Part shown: positions 53,802 to 62,380 of the stretch, piece after piece
Position numbering within the stretch: the stretch's first letter is position 1
Layout of the letters: the number at the start of each line of letters is the position of its first letter
Assembly (NCBI RefSeq): GCF_946151075.1
Contig: NZ_CAMGZB010000001.1
Location: 1,478,001 to 1,542,000, forward strand
DNA: 64,000 nucleotides
From: Neobacillus sp. Marseille-Q6967
Lineage (GTDB): Bacteria; Bacillota; Bacilli; Bacillales; Cytobacillaceae
Direction: 5' to 3'
Notes under the pieces: generated by a model
Told to the model about the DNA's origin: nothing
Databases searched by the model: none
Seen by the model: only the letters and a program-made list of their open reading frames with translations
Translations under genes and position numbers: made by a program

Positions 53802-54951
53802 AGTGATAATTGCAGATGATGAACCTCTGATTTTACGAAACCTTACTCAAATTATTGATTGGGAAGCTTTAGATTGTGAGATTATTGGTACCTCACAGAA
53901 TGGACAGGAAGCATTAGAACTTTTAGAACAGGAACATGTGGATTTAGTTTTAACTGATATCTCGATGCCTGGGATGACTGGGATTGAATTATTAAAAAAG
54001 ATTAACCATTTAGCTCACAAACCAATCGTGATTTTAATAAGCGGATATGATGAATTTGAATATGCCAAAGAAGCCATCAAAAATAATGCGCTTGATTATA
54101 TTTTGAAGCCGATTGATTATGATGAATTAGAAGATTGTATTAACCGGGCCATCAGCCGACTAAAAGATCAAAAAATGAAAGAATTTGAGTATGAAAAGTT
54201 TCTCATTTATGAATTGATGACAAGAGAGAAGATCAACCCTGAAGCGAAAAATAAGATGCTGCCTTATGTTGCGGTCGCTGTGAAAACCCAGGAGCTCAAT
54301 ATAGAATCTATTATTCAGAAAGTATATGATTACGTATTAAAAGGGAAGGCGAAGCCATACGTTTATAAAATGACTAACGAGGGTGTCATGGTCGTGCTAG
54401 AATTCCCTGACCATGTACCGGATGGCAGTGTTGAAGGATTTGCCCGGCAGATAGTTGATCATGTCGAGCAAAAATGCGTAGTGGGAATTGGTAAGCAGGT
54501 TGATTGTTTATTTGATATTCGGCAATCCGTTGAAGATGCAACAGAGTTACTCAAGTTTGGTGCATTCACAAAGAGTCAAATTATTACGGCAGAGAGTATA
54601 AAAGGGGAATATAAACCAAAACAAACGACCGCTGACTTGATGAATGAAGCGCTCGATTATATTAAAAACCATTTTGAAAAAGATTTGGGTATAGAGCAAG
54701 TGGCTGAGCAGGTTGGGTTAAGTGTAAGTTATTTTAGTAATCTATTTAAACAAATGACCGGGTTAACTTTTCTCGAATATTTAACGAATGTTAGAGTGGA
54801 TCATGCTTGTTTATTGTTGGAGAACCTTGATTTAAAAACTTATGAAATAGCGGAGAAAGTGGGCTATACGGACCAAAGGTATTTTAGCCAGGTTTTTAAA
54901 AAGAAAATGAAGAAAACACCGAGTGAATACCGGAAAATGTTTAAAAATTAG
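53791..54951 (+). CDS. Response regulator with AraC-type DNA-binding domain
   Basis: Transcription factor of 386 residues. The receiver domain has phospho-Asp56 in VLTDISMPG and YILKPIDYDEL. A middle region (about 125-275) is unlike the shorter regulator at 39591. The C-terminal AraC domain has LGIEQVAEQVGLSVSYFSNLFKQ and IAEKVGYTDQRYFSQVFKK. ATG at 53791 follows AAAGGTG inside the kinase 3' end. The likely target is the fructan operon at 55735. Confidence 0.93.
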   Translation: MCYKVIIADDEPLILRNLTQIIDWEALDCEIIGTSQNGQEALELLEQEHVDLVLTDISMPGMTGIELLKKINHLAHKPIVILISGYDEFEYAKEAIKNNALDYILKPIDYDELEDCINRAISRLKDQKMKEFEYEKFLIYELMTREKINPEAKNKMLPYVAVAVKTQELNIESIIQKVYDYVLKGKAKPYVYKMTNEGVMVVLEFPDHVPDGSVEGFARQIVDHVEQKCVVGIGKQVDCLFDIRQSVEDATELLKFGAFTKSQIITAESIKGEYKPKQTTADLMNEALDYIKNHFEKDLGIEQVAEQVGLSVSYFSNLFKQMTGLTFLEYLTNVRVDHACLLLENLDLKTYEIAEKVGYTDQRYFSQVFKKKMKKTPSEYRKMFKN

Positions 54952-54976
54952 TAAGTGTCGCACCTAATAATACCGG

Positions 54977-55012
54977 AAGGCGTGAATTCAAATACGAATT
55001 CACGCCTTATTG
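54977..55012 (+). terminator. Terminator of the second two-component operon
   Basis: AAGGCGTGAATTC and GAATTCACGCCTT form a perfect 13-bp stem followed by ATTGTTG. It shares its stem with the terminator at 43809 and, like it, precedes a family-C array. Confidence 0.88.
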
Positions 55013-55071
55013 TTGTAATAGCGTTTTTAAGAGATAGGGCTGTCAAAATACTTTCATTAAGTGGTTCAAGA

Positions 55072-55560
55072 TAGCCAATTGGCCTGCTTGACGACCGAAA
55101 AAGGATAGGGTCGTAGATTACGGTAGCCAATAGGCTTTCTTGGCGACCGAAAAAGGATAGGGTCGTAGATTACGGTAGCCAACGGTCTCTCTTGGCGACC
55201 GAAAAAGGATAGGGTCGTAGATTACGGTAGCCAATAGGCTTTCTTGACGACCGAACTAGAATTATTCTGTTGATTAGAGTAGCCAATAGGCCATCTTGAC
55301 GACCGAACTAGAATTATTCTGTAGATTACAGTAGCCAATAGGATTTCTTGACGACCGAACTAGAATTATTCTGTTGATTAGAGTAGCCAATAGGCCATCT
55401 TGACGACCGAACTAGAATTATTCTGTAGATTACAGTAGCCAATAGGATTTCTTGACGACCGAACTAGAATTATTCTGTTGATTAAAATAGCCAATAGGCC
55501 TTCTTGACGACCGAAAAAGATTTATTCTGTAGATTACAGTAGCCAATACTAAACTAATAT
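55072..55560. repeat. Intergenic array C1, ten units at 52 bp
   Basis: TAGCCAA motifs start at 55072, 55124, 55176, 55228, 55280, 55332, 55384, 55436, 55488 and 55540: exactly 52 each. The unit dyad is GGTAGCCAA, about nine bases, TTGGCGACC, followed by GAAAAAGG or GAACTAG and a linker. From 55228 on, two unit types alternate, giving a 104-base higher-order repeat. It lies between the two-component terminator and the promoter of the fructan operon. Confidence 0.94.
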
Positions 55561-55661
55561 GAATATTACTCTACTTAATTCCCCTGATAACCAATTACAG
55601 GGTTGTTCTGTTGTTTGAAAATAGTAAAAATTTAAACATCGATAAGAAGAATACCACATTT

Positions 55662-55675
55662 TGAAAACGCTTTTA
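55662..55675 (+). promoter_or_regulatory. cre-like site 1 of the fructan operon
   Basis: TGAAAACGCTTTTA keeps the TGAAA-CG core of the CcpA cre consensus. It is about 60 bases before the binding-protein start. Confidence 0.6.
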
Positions 55676-55694
55676 CTGCTTTATGCTATTTATA

Positions 55695-55708
55695 TGAAAG
55701 CGGTTAAA
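55695..55708 (+). promoter_or_regulatory. cre-like site 2 of the fructan operon
   Basis: TGAAAGCGGTTAAA matches the same consensus and is close to the coding start. A paralogous LacI-type regulator could also use these sites. Confidence 0.5.
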
Positions 55709-55734
55709 AACAAAAAAGAAAAGAGGAGAAGGGA

Positions 55735-57006
55735 ATGAAAAAGCTTTTCGCAGTAGGTTTGTCTTTGGTTTTACTATTAGGAATTTTAAGCGCATGCGGC
55801 GGCAGTGACGAAGCTTCAAAGAGTGATAGCGGCGCTGTGAAATTATCGTTGTGGCATCCGGAAGGGGATACTTCCGACACGTATAAAGAGATCATTAAAG
55901 AATTCAATAAAGAACACACAGGAAAAATTGAAGCAGAAATTACCTTTATTCCAAGAGGAAACAAGTACGCCTATGAAGATAAGATTTCAGCGGCTGCTAC
56001 TAGTGACACCTTGCCGGATTTAGTCGCAATGGACGGTCCTAACGTAGCGAACTATGCAGATGCTGGGATTATCCAGCCAATTGATGGATTAGTTGAAAAT
56101 CAAGAGGATTTCGTCGAATCAATCATTACTCAAGGTACTTATGATGGAAAACTTTACACAGTTGGAGCAACTGAATCCACTGTTGCATTGTTTTATAACG
56201 TGAAAATGCTGCAAGACGCAGGAATTACACCTCCGACAACCCGTGAAGAAGCTTGGACATGGGATCAGTTCTATGAAGCTGCTAAAAAATTAACGGACAA
56301 AAAGAAGGGTGTTTACGGTGTTAACTGGACATTAGACTACGGTGAATGGATTATCTATTTCACAGGTCCGGCTGTATGGAGTAACGGCGGAAGCTTTATT
56401 GCAGAAGACGGTTCAAAGGCGGATGGATTTGTGAATGGTCCAAAAGCGGTGGAAGCATTAGAATACCTTCAAAAGTTTACGGAAGAAGGGCTAGTAAACT
56501 TACAGCCTACTCCAACAGAATTTGAAGACGGAAAAGCAGCGATGATGCTGATGGGTTCATGGGAATGGAGAAAGTTACAGGATTATCCTGATACAGAGTG
56601 GGGAATTACGTATTATCCAAAAAGCAACGATGGCGAACAAGTATCACCATCTGGTGACTGGAACTGGGGTATCTCTACAGACACGAAGAACAAAGAAGAA
56701 GCTGCTACTCTTCTAAACTATATTATGAACAAAGACAATGTTAAAAAGTTAGCTACAGCAGATAATAAGCCGGCAGCGCGTATGTCATCATTTGAAGAAA
56801 TGACAGAGTGGAACGAAGCACCTCTTAATATCTTAAAAGATCAAGTGTTAAATACAGCACACCCTAGACCAGCGACAACATCTTATCCAGTGTTATCAAC
56901 AAAGTATGGTCAGGCTGTGCAAAATATCTTCCTAGGCAGTGACGTTCAGGAAGAGTTAGATAAGGTAGCAAAAGAAGTTGACGAAGATATCAAACGTAAA
57001 AAGTAA
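55735..57006 (+). CDS. Fructo-oligosaccharide/sucrose-binding lipoprotein
   Basis: Family-1 binding protein, 423 residues, with lipobox ILSACG (Cys21). Core segments are LWHPEGDTSDTYKEIIKEF, DTLPDLVAMDGPNVANYAD and ALFYNVKMLQDAG. GAGGAGAAGG precedes the ATG. The downstream PfkB kinase and GH32 enzyme suggest sucrose or fructans as the ligand. A hairpin follows the gene. Confidence 0.9.
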   Translation: MKKLFAVGLSLVLLLGILSACGGSDEASKSDSGAVKLSLWHPEGDTSDTYKEIIKEFNKEHTGKIEAEITFIPRGNKYAYEDKISAAATSDTLPDLVAMDGPNVANYADAGIIQPIDGLVENQEDFVESIITQGTYDGKLYTVGATESTVALFYNVKMLQDAGITPPTTREEAWTWDQFYEAAKKLTDKKKGVYGVNWTLDYGEWIIYFTGPAVWSNGGSFIAEDGSKADGFVNGPKAVEALEYLQKFTEEGLVNLQPTPTEFEDGKAAMMLMGSWEWRKLQDYPDTEWGITYYPKSNDGEQVSPSGDWNWGISTDTKNKEEAATLLNYIMNKDNVKKLATADNKPAARMSSFEEMTEWNEAPLNILKDQVLNTAHPRPATTSYPVLSTKYGQAVQNIFLGSDVQEELDKVAKEVDEDIKRKK

Positions 57007-57014
57007 AATTCGAT

Positions 57015-57043
57015 AAAGGCAATCATCTTTGATTGCCTTTTTT
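57015..57043 (+). terminator. Intra-operon hairpin after the binding-protein gene
   Basis: AAAGGCAATCA and TGATTGCCTTT form an 11-bp stem followed by TTTTGA, before the permease genes. Confidence 0.8.
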
Positions 57044-57069
57044 GATACATCAACAAGGTGGTGGGTAAA

Positions 57070-57981
57070 GTGGAAGTCGTAACATCGATAAGGAAGATGG
57101 CACAGAAAAGAGAAATGACGTATAAAAGCCAGCAAAAGTTACTGGGAGTATTATTTTCCCTGCCGGCCTTAGCTCTCATGTTTACTTTTTTAATTTTACC
57201 AGTAATCTTGGCGTTCGTTTACAGTCTTATGAACTACAACATGTTAAATCCGGATGCTAAGACCTTTACTGGTTTGGATAATTATGTAAGGCTGTTTCAG
57301 GATAAAATTTTCTTCACAGCCTTAAAGAACACCATGTATTTTACCGTTTTGGTTGTTCCGCTTCAGTGCGGGGTGGCCCTATTGTTGGCGATTCTTGTTA
57401 ACAAAAAGGTGAAAGCTGCTTCCTTGGGCAGGGTGTTTTTCTTTAGCCCCGTAGTTACGTCCATGGTGGTTGTGGCGATTTTATGGACCTTTTTATACAA
57501 CGTTGAAAATGGATTAATCAACCATGTATTGAACTTTTTCGGCTTTGAAAACCAGCCATTCCTGTTAAGTCCGGATCAGGCAATGAACTCAATCATCTTT
57601 ATGTCTATTTGGCAGGCGGCAGGGTTTCAAATGATGATCTTTTTAGCAGGATTAAAAGACGTACCGGAAGAGCTATACGAAGCGGCCGAAATAGACGGGG
57701 CGAATGTATGGCAGAAGTTTCGAAATGTAACCCTGCCGTCGATTCAGCACGTAACAGGATTTGTACTGATTATTACTACTATACAGGCATTCCGATTGTT
57801 TATTCAGCCATATGTGATGACAAACGGCGGACCAAGTGATTCTACCAAAACGCTCGTATTTATGCTTTACGAAAATGGCTTCCAATTCCGTGACGTTGGT
57901 TACTCTTCTGCTATTGCCGTCGTGTTTTTTCTAGTGGTAATTTTATCGTCATTGATTTTGAAGAAAGTATTAAGACAATAA
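57070..57981 (+). CDS. ABC transporter permease 1 (fructan operon)
   Basis: CUT1 permease, about 303 residues and six transmembrane segments. The EAA loop is EAAEIDGANVWQKFRNVTLPSI. GTG start at 57070 after AAGGTGGTGG. It pairs with the next gene. No ATPase is encoded in the operon, so a shared MsmX-type ATPase is likely. Confidence 0.92.
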   Translation: MEVVTSIRKMAQKREMTYKSQQKLLGVLFSLPALALMFTFLILPVILAFVYSLMNYNMLNPDAKTFTGLDNYVRLFQDKIFFTALKNTMYFTVLVVPLQCGVALLLAILVNKKVKAASLGRVFFFSPVVTSMVVVAILWTFLYNVENGLINHVLNFFGFENQPFLLSPDQAMNSIIFMSIWQAAGFQMMIFLAGLKDVPEELYEAAEIDGANVWQKFRNVTLPSIQHVTGFVLIITTIQAFRLFIQPYVMTNGGPSDSTKTLVFMLYENGFQFRDVGYSSAIAVVFFLVVILSSLILKKVLRQ

Positions 57982-57996
57982 AGGGGTGGGTTCATC

Positions 57997-58842
57997 ATGA
58001 CAAACCGTACGAAAAAACGTCTTGGAAAAATCGGAATTACGCTTAGCATTCTCATTCTTGGGTTTCTATTTATCTCTCCGCTCCTTTGGATGATCATTGC
58101 CTCGATTAAACCGGAGACATTGATTTTTAAAGATATGGGATTTGAAGCGTTTATTCCGAAAGAAACAACCTTTGATAATTACGCAAAAATTCTATTCTCG
58201 GAAAATATTAATTTCTTTCATTATATGGGGAACAGCTTATTTACTGTTGGGATGATTGTTTTAATAGGGACAGTTGTAAACTCTATTTGTGCATATGCCC
58301 TTGTTAAATTAAAGTTTCCTGGCAGCGATTTTATTCTGATTGTCATTATAGCTCTTTATGTTGTTCCGTTTGAGAGTGTACTCATTCCGTTATACATTGT
58401 GGTTAACAATTTTGGGTGGATTAATGAGTATCCGGCGTTAATTGTTCCATTCATCGCAAGCGCATTTAATATCTTCTTATTTAGACAATTTTTCATGGGA
58501 TTCCCGAAGGAACTTGAAGAAGCAGCACAAATTGATGGTGCAACACCTTGGCAGACTTTTATCAGGATTGTTGTACCGAATTCCAAGCCGGTGTTTGCCA
58601 CAGCAGCCATTTTAACGTTTGTTACCCATTGGAGTGACTTTATGTGGCCGTTAATTGTCGCGACAGATCAGTCGATTCAAACGGTTCAAATCGGAATTCA
58701 GTACCTGTTTACCGATAATAACATTCAGTATGGTCAAATCATGGCCGCACTTACTTTAACCACCATTCCGGTTATTTTGATTTTCTTATTTTTCCAGCGT
58801 TATTATGTCCAAGGGATCACTTCTAGTGGTGTAAAAGGATAA
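57997..58842 (+). CDS. ABC transporter permease 2 (fructan operon)
   Basis: CUT1 permease, 281 residues and six transmembrane segments, EAA loop EEAAQIDGATPWQTFIRIVVPNSKPV. AAAGGGGTGG precedes the ATG. Its stop overlaps the region carrying the fructokinase ribosome binding site, indicating tight coupling. Confidence 0.92.
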   Translation: MTNRTKKRLGKIGITLSILILGFLFISPLLWMIIASIKPETLIFKDMGFEAFIPKETTFDNYAKILFSENINFFHYMGNSLFTVGMIVLIGTVVNSICAYALVKLKFPGSDFILIVIIALYVVPFESVLIPLYIVVNNFGWINEYPALIVPFIASAFNIFLFRQFFMGFPKELEEAAQIDGATPWQTFIRIVVPNSKPVFATAAILTFVTHWSDFMWPLIVATDQSIQTVQIGIQYLFTDNNIQYGQIMAALTLTTIPVILIFLFFQRYYVQGITSSGVKG

Positions 58843-58859
58843 TGAAGGAGCAGGCGCAT

Positions 58860-59819
58860 ATGTACGATATTGTATCTTTAGGCGAATTACTAATCGATTT
58901 AATCCCCCATCAAGACTACACAGCGGATGCCCCTTCGTATGAAGCGAAAGTTGGAGGAGCACCGGTCAATGTATTATCGGGGTTAGCGAAGTGGGGCCAT
59001 TCCACGGCGTATATTTCAAAGGTTGGTCATGACGCATTTGGTGCGTATTTATTGAAAGAGCTTAAAGCAAAAGGTATAAATGCTGACAACGTTTTAATTG
59101 AAAAAACTGCCCCAACAACAGTAGCGATTGTTTCCTTGGATGAAAATAGGGATCGGACATTTGATTTTATTCGTAATCCTGGGGCGGAGCAGCTTTTAAC
59201 GAGAGAAGAGGTTCAGTATAGTCTGATTAGAGATGCTAAGGTATTCCACTTTGGCTCACTGTCATTGACGCATGAGCCTGCAAGAGAAGCGACTTTTGAA
59301 GCGTTAAAATATGCCAAAGAGAATGGTAAAATCATCAGTTTTGATCCGAATTATCGCCCGTTATTATGGGAGTCTGCTGAAGAGGCGAAAACGATGATGG
59401 TCGAAGGATTAAAATGGGCGCACATCGTGAAAATTTCCGATGAGGAAGTAGAGTTTATTACAGGTGAAAAGGATATTTTGAAGGCCTCGGAGTTTCTTGC
59501 TAAAGTCTACAGCATCCAATTGTTGTTTGTGACAAAAGGAAAAGACGGTGCTTTGGTGAAATGCAATGAGCACAGTTTTGAACAGCGTGGTTTTGAGGTA
59601 GAGCCGGTGGATACAACCGGTGCAGGAGACAGCTTTATGGCTTCCGTTCTTCACCAGTTTTTAGTGAAAAGTAAGAGGATTGAAGAGTTAACGGAAAGTG
59701 ATTTAGGTGAAATGTTGGTGTTTGCAAATCGTGTTGCCAGCTTATCAACAACGAAAAAAGGCGGGTTCGGAATTGTACCTGTTTTAAATGAAGTAGAGGT
59801 GTTAGTGAATGTACGATGA
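58860..59819 (+). CDS. Fructokinase-like PfkB sugar kinase
   Basis: PfkB-family kinase, 319 residues, phosphorylating fructose (probably to fructose-6-phosphate). The N-terminal VSLGELLIDLIPH, substrate region KVGGAPVNVLSGLAKWG and C-terminal catalytic motif VDTTGAGDSFMA with its Asp base are typical of fructokinases. The ATG at 58860 follows AAGGAG. It overlaps the GH32 gene by 11 bases. Confidence 0.92.
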   Translation: MYDIVSLGELLIDLIPHQDYTADAPSYEAKVGGAPVNVLSGLAKWGHSTAYISKVGHDAFGAYLLKELKAKGINADNVLIEKTAPTTVAIVSLDENRDRTFDFIRNPGAEQLLTREEVQYSLIRDAKVFHFGSLSLTHEPAREATFEALKYAKENGKIISFDPNYRPLLWESAEEAKTMMVEGLKWAHIVKISDEEVEFITGEKDILKASEFLAKVYSIQLLFVTKGKDGALVKCNEHSFEQRGFEVEPVDTTGAGDSFMASVLHQFLVKSKRIEELTESDLGEMLVFANRVASLSTTKKGGFGIVPVLNEVEVLVNVR

Positions 59820-61230
59820 GCAATTTCGGCCACAGGTTCATTTTAGTCCAAAAGAAAACTGGATGAATGACCCGAATGGATTGGTTTATTACAAGGGTGA
59901 GTACCATTTATTTTACCAGCATCATCCTCACAGCAAAATATGGGGGCCGATGCACTGGGGACACGCAGTAAGTAAGGATCTGCTGCATTGGGAGGAATTG
60001 CCGATTGCACTTTACCCGGATGAGTTAGGGCAGATTTTTTCAGGAAGTGCGGTGATTGATAAACATAACACCAGCGGATTCAAAACACGGGATGAAGATG
60101 TAATGGTTGCCATCTTTACCCATCATGGTGAAGATAATGAAAAGCAAAGTTTGGCTTATTCAAATGACAGGGGAAGAACGTGGACGAAATATGACGGCAA
60201 CCCTGTTATTAGTAATCCAGGGATCAAGGATTTCCGCGATCCGAAAGTATTTTGGCATGAGGAATCTGAAAAGTGGATCATGTCGCTTGCATGCCAGGAT
60301 CGGATTCGTTTTTATGAATCGCCTAATCTGATTGAGTGGGAGCTTCTTTCCGAGTTTGGCAGTGAATATGGTGCACATGGCGGTGTTTGGGAGTGCCCGG
60401 ACTTAATTCAGTTAGAGGTTGAAGGAGAAAGTGAAAAGAAATGGGTGCTAATTGTCAGCATTAACCCGGGCGGGCCGAATGGGGGCTCTGTTGTACAATA
60501 TTTCGTTGGTCACTTCGATGGGACCACATTTACGTGTGATGATACAAAGGATACGGTGAAATGGGCGGATCATGGCCGGGATTTTTATGCTGCCGTTACC
60601 TGGAGCAATCTGCCTGAACCGGTTTGGATTGGCTGGATGAGCAACTGGCAATACGCGAATCAAGTACCGACAGATCCGTTTCGAAGTGTAATGTCGATTC
60701 CAAGAAAATTGGGATTGCGGAGGGAGAATGGTGCATTAACATTGGTTCAGACTCCGATTGACCTTTCTGCTATATATAAGGGCAGCGTTGTTTCGAACGA
60801 AGAATTGACCGTAGTACCTGGACAGCCGGCTAGGATTGAGTTGAGTGATCTTCAAGCGGTTTTGGAAGCAAAAGTTGAGAAAAAAACGGCTTCTTCTTTT
60901 TCTATGGCTCTTAAAGGCGAAAATGAGCAGCTTCAGGTTGTGTTTGATCTTGTTGGGCAAGAAGTAAGAGTGGATAGAACCCATAGCGGAGAAGTTTCTT
61001 TTTCAGAGAAGTTTGCGAGCGTTGATACAATGCCATTAGTGGAAGTAAAGGACTTTAAAGTGATTTTAGACGGGACTTCAATAGAGTTGTTTGTAAATAA
61101 CGGAAGCAGTGTGATGACAGAGTTATTCTATCCGTTAGAGTCAATCTATGTGTTGGAATTTTCAGCGGCTGATGGGGAAGTTATTTTGACAGATGTATCA
61201 CTGCAATATCTAGCATCAACTTGGAAATAA
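59809..61230 (+). CDS. Intracellular GH32 beta-fructosidase
   Basis: Sucrose/fructan hydrolase, 473 residues, with no signal peptide. The three catalytic motifs are present: WMNDPNG (nucleophile Asp), FRDPKVFW (transition-state Asp) and ECPDL (acid/base Glu). A beta-sandwich domain follows from about 310. As import is by ABC transporter rather than PTS, the substrate is probably unphosphorylated fructo-oligosaccharide or sucrose, with the fructose passed to the kinase encoded just upstream. Confidence 0.93.
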   Translation: MYDEQFRPQVHFSPKENWMNDPNGLVYYKGEYHLFYQHHPHSKIWGPMHWGHAVSKDLLHWEELPIALYPDELGQIFSGSAVIDKHNTSGFKTRDEDVMVAIFTHHGEDNEKQSLAYSNDRGRTWTKYDGNPVISNPGIKDFRDPKVFWHEESEKWIMSLACQDRIRFYESPNLIEWELLSEFGSEYGAHGGVWECPDLIQLEVEGESEKKWVLIVSINPGGPNGGSVVQYFVGHFDGTTFTCDDTKDTVKWADHGRDFYAAVTWSNLPEPVWIGWMSNWQYANQVPTDPFRSVMSIPRKLGLRRENGALTLVQTPIDLSAIYKGSVVSNEELTVVPGQPARIELSDLQAVLEAKVEKKTASSFSMALKGENEQLQVVFDLVGQEVRVDRTHSGEVSFSEKFASVDTMPLVEVKDFKVILDGTSIELFVNNGSSVMTELFYPLESIYVLEFSAADGEVILTDVSLQYLASTWK

Positions 61231-61245
61231 GAAAGGATGACGTTT

Positions 61246-61866
61246 ATGAATCCCTGGGATGGAAAAACCGCAGCATTCATGAGAACGGTAACGAATATTT
61301 TGATTTTAAATATCTTGTGGGTCATCTGTTCAATGCCACTGGTGACGATTGGGCCATCAACGGCGGCGATGATGGCAGTCATAAGAAAGTGGCATTTGTA
61401 CCAGGACCATAGTGTATTTCGGAGCTTTATCAGTGAATATCGGACTTATCTCAAACAGGGATTTATCGTCGGAACTCCTTGGATAATTTTTGGATTTCTT
61501 TTAGTCATTGATGTAGTCTATTTTCTGCAAATCCCTAGCGGTGCGAAAGTGATCTTTATTGGGATAACTGCAATGGTCTTTTTGCTGTATATTATGACAA
61601 GTGCGTTTTTATTTCCGATTCTGGTACATTATCAATCTAGCGGGATTGACCTTATTAAACAGGCATTTACTTTTGCGTTTTTAGATGGAAAGACTTCTTT
61701 AGCAATTGTGCTAATGTGGGTCGGGGCAGGGATGGTGCTGTATTACGCTCCATTGATGATTTTCGTTATAATTGTACCTGTTTCCATGATATCGTTCCGA
61801 TTCGCAATGGTCTCCTTTGGCAAAAAAGAAAATCTTCCGAAGGCGCAATCAACATATAACATATAG
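61246..61866 (+). CDS. YesL-family (DUF624) membrane protein
   Basis: Second DUF624 protein of the window, 206 residues with about five hydrophobic segments: MNPWDGKTAAFMRTVTNILILNILWVICSMPLVTIGPSTAA, then MAVIRKWHLYQDHSVFRSFISEYRTYLKQGF. The ATG at 61246 lies nine bases after GAAAGG. It ends the fructan operon. Each carbohydrate importer here has one YesL gene nearby, which supports a link with oligosaccharide uptake. Confidence 0.87.
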   Translation: MNPWDGKTAAFMRTVTNILILNILWVICSMPLVTIGPSTAAMMAVIRKWHLYQDHSVFRSFISEYRTYLKQGFIVGTPWIIFGFLLVIDVVYFLQIPSGAKVIFIGITAMVFLLYIMTSAFLFPILVHYQSSGIDLIKQAFTFAFLDGKTSLAIVLMWVGAGMVLYYAPLMIFVIIVPVSMISFRFAMVSFGKKENLPKAQSTYNI

Positions 61867-61882
61867 TATTTTGGAAAAAAGA

Positions 61883-61908
61883 GGGTGTCCAATCGGGGCA
61901 CCTTTTTT
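61883..61908 (+). terminator. Terminator of the fructan operon
   Basis: GGTGTCC and GGGGCACC form a short stem followed by TTTTTTG. Confidence 0.75.
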
Positions 61909-61977
61909 GTGTCACTACTTAGTCCATAAAAAGTCTGTGCCTGTTTTTTTGTGTTTGATGAGGTTAGGGTGTGATTT

Positions 61978-62053
61978 GGCAAATAGACAATTGGTATTGG
62001 CGGATAGAAAGGTAAAAAAAGGCAGATAGACTGATAAAAATGGCACATAGAGA
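61978..62053. repeat. Short repeat of about four units at 21-22 bp
   Basis: GGCAAATAGA, GGCGGATAGA, GGCAGATAGA and GGCACATAGA begin at 61978, 61999, 62021 and 62042. The spacing (21, 22, 21) resembles array D at 19945, and GCGGATAG is shared with some of its units. Confidence 0.6.
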
Positions 62054-62062
62054 AATTTCATT

Positions 62063-62075
62063 GGTGCCAGTCACG
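62063..62075. repeat. Dispersed GGTGCCAGTCACG element
   Basis: A member of the 13-bp repeat set, here downstream of the short 21-bp repeats. The following 225 bases to the cre-like site show no gene. Confidence 0.5.
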
Positions 62076-62300
62076 CCGCGAGTTTGAGGCAGAGAAAAAG
62101 TAGTTAAGGGTATCGGCTCCTCCTTCGCCAAATACCATGATAGCCACGCATGCTATCCCCGCTACACCTATAGTAACTCTGTATTGTTAATAAGATATGT
62201 CTTATTTGTTATGGACTTGTAAAGGATTTATTAATTAATACTAAAGTGTTTTCAGAATTTGTATTTAGCGTACAAAAAATGTATATGCCAACATTCATTT

Positions 62301-62314
62301 TGAAAGCGGTTGCT
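62301..62314 (+). promoter_or_regulatory. cre-like site upstream of the PTS gene
   Basis: TGAAAGCGGTTGCT keeps the TGAAA-CG core of a CcpA-type operator, 80 bases before the PTS gene. A LacI/MalR-type regulator could also bind here. Confidence 0.5.
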
Positions 62315-62380
62315 AAACGAGGGCTGTGAAAGTAAAGTGAAGGGGTAAATGTTAAACATCTACATCAAGGGGGTTAAGTA

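Noticed and set aside
62100-62300. Possible riboswitch or T-box upstream of the PTS gene
   Set aside because: No T-box, RAT or known riboswitch core could be recognised; only a cre-like site is supported.
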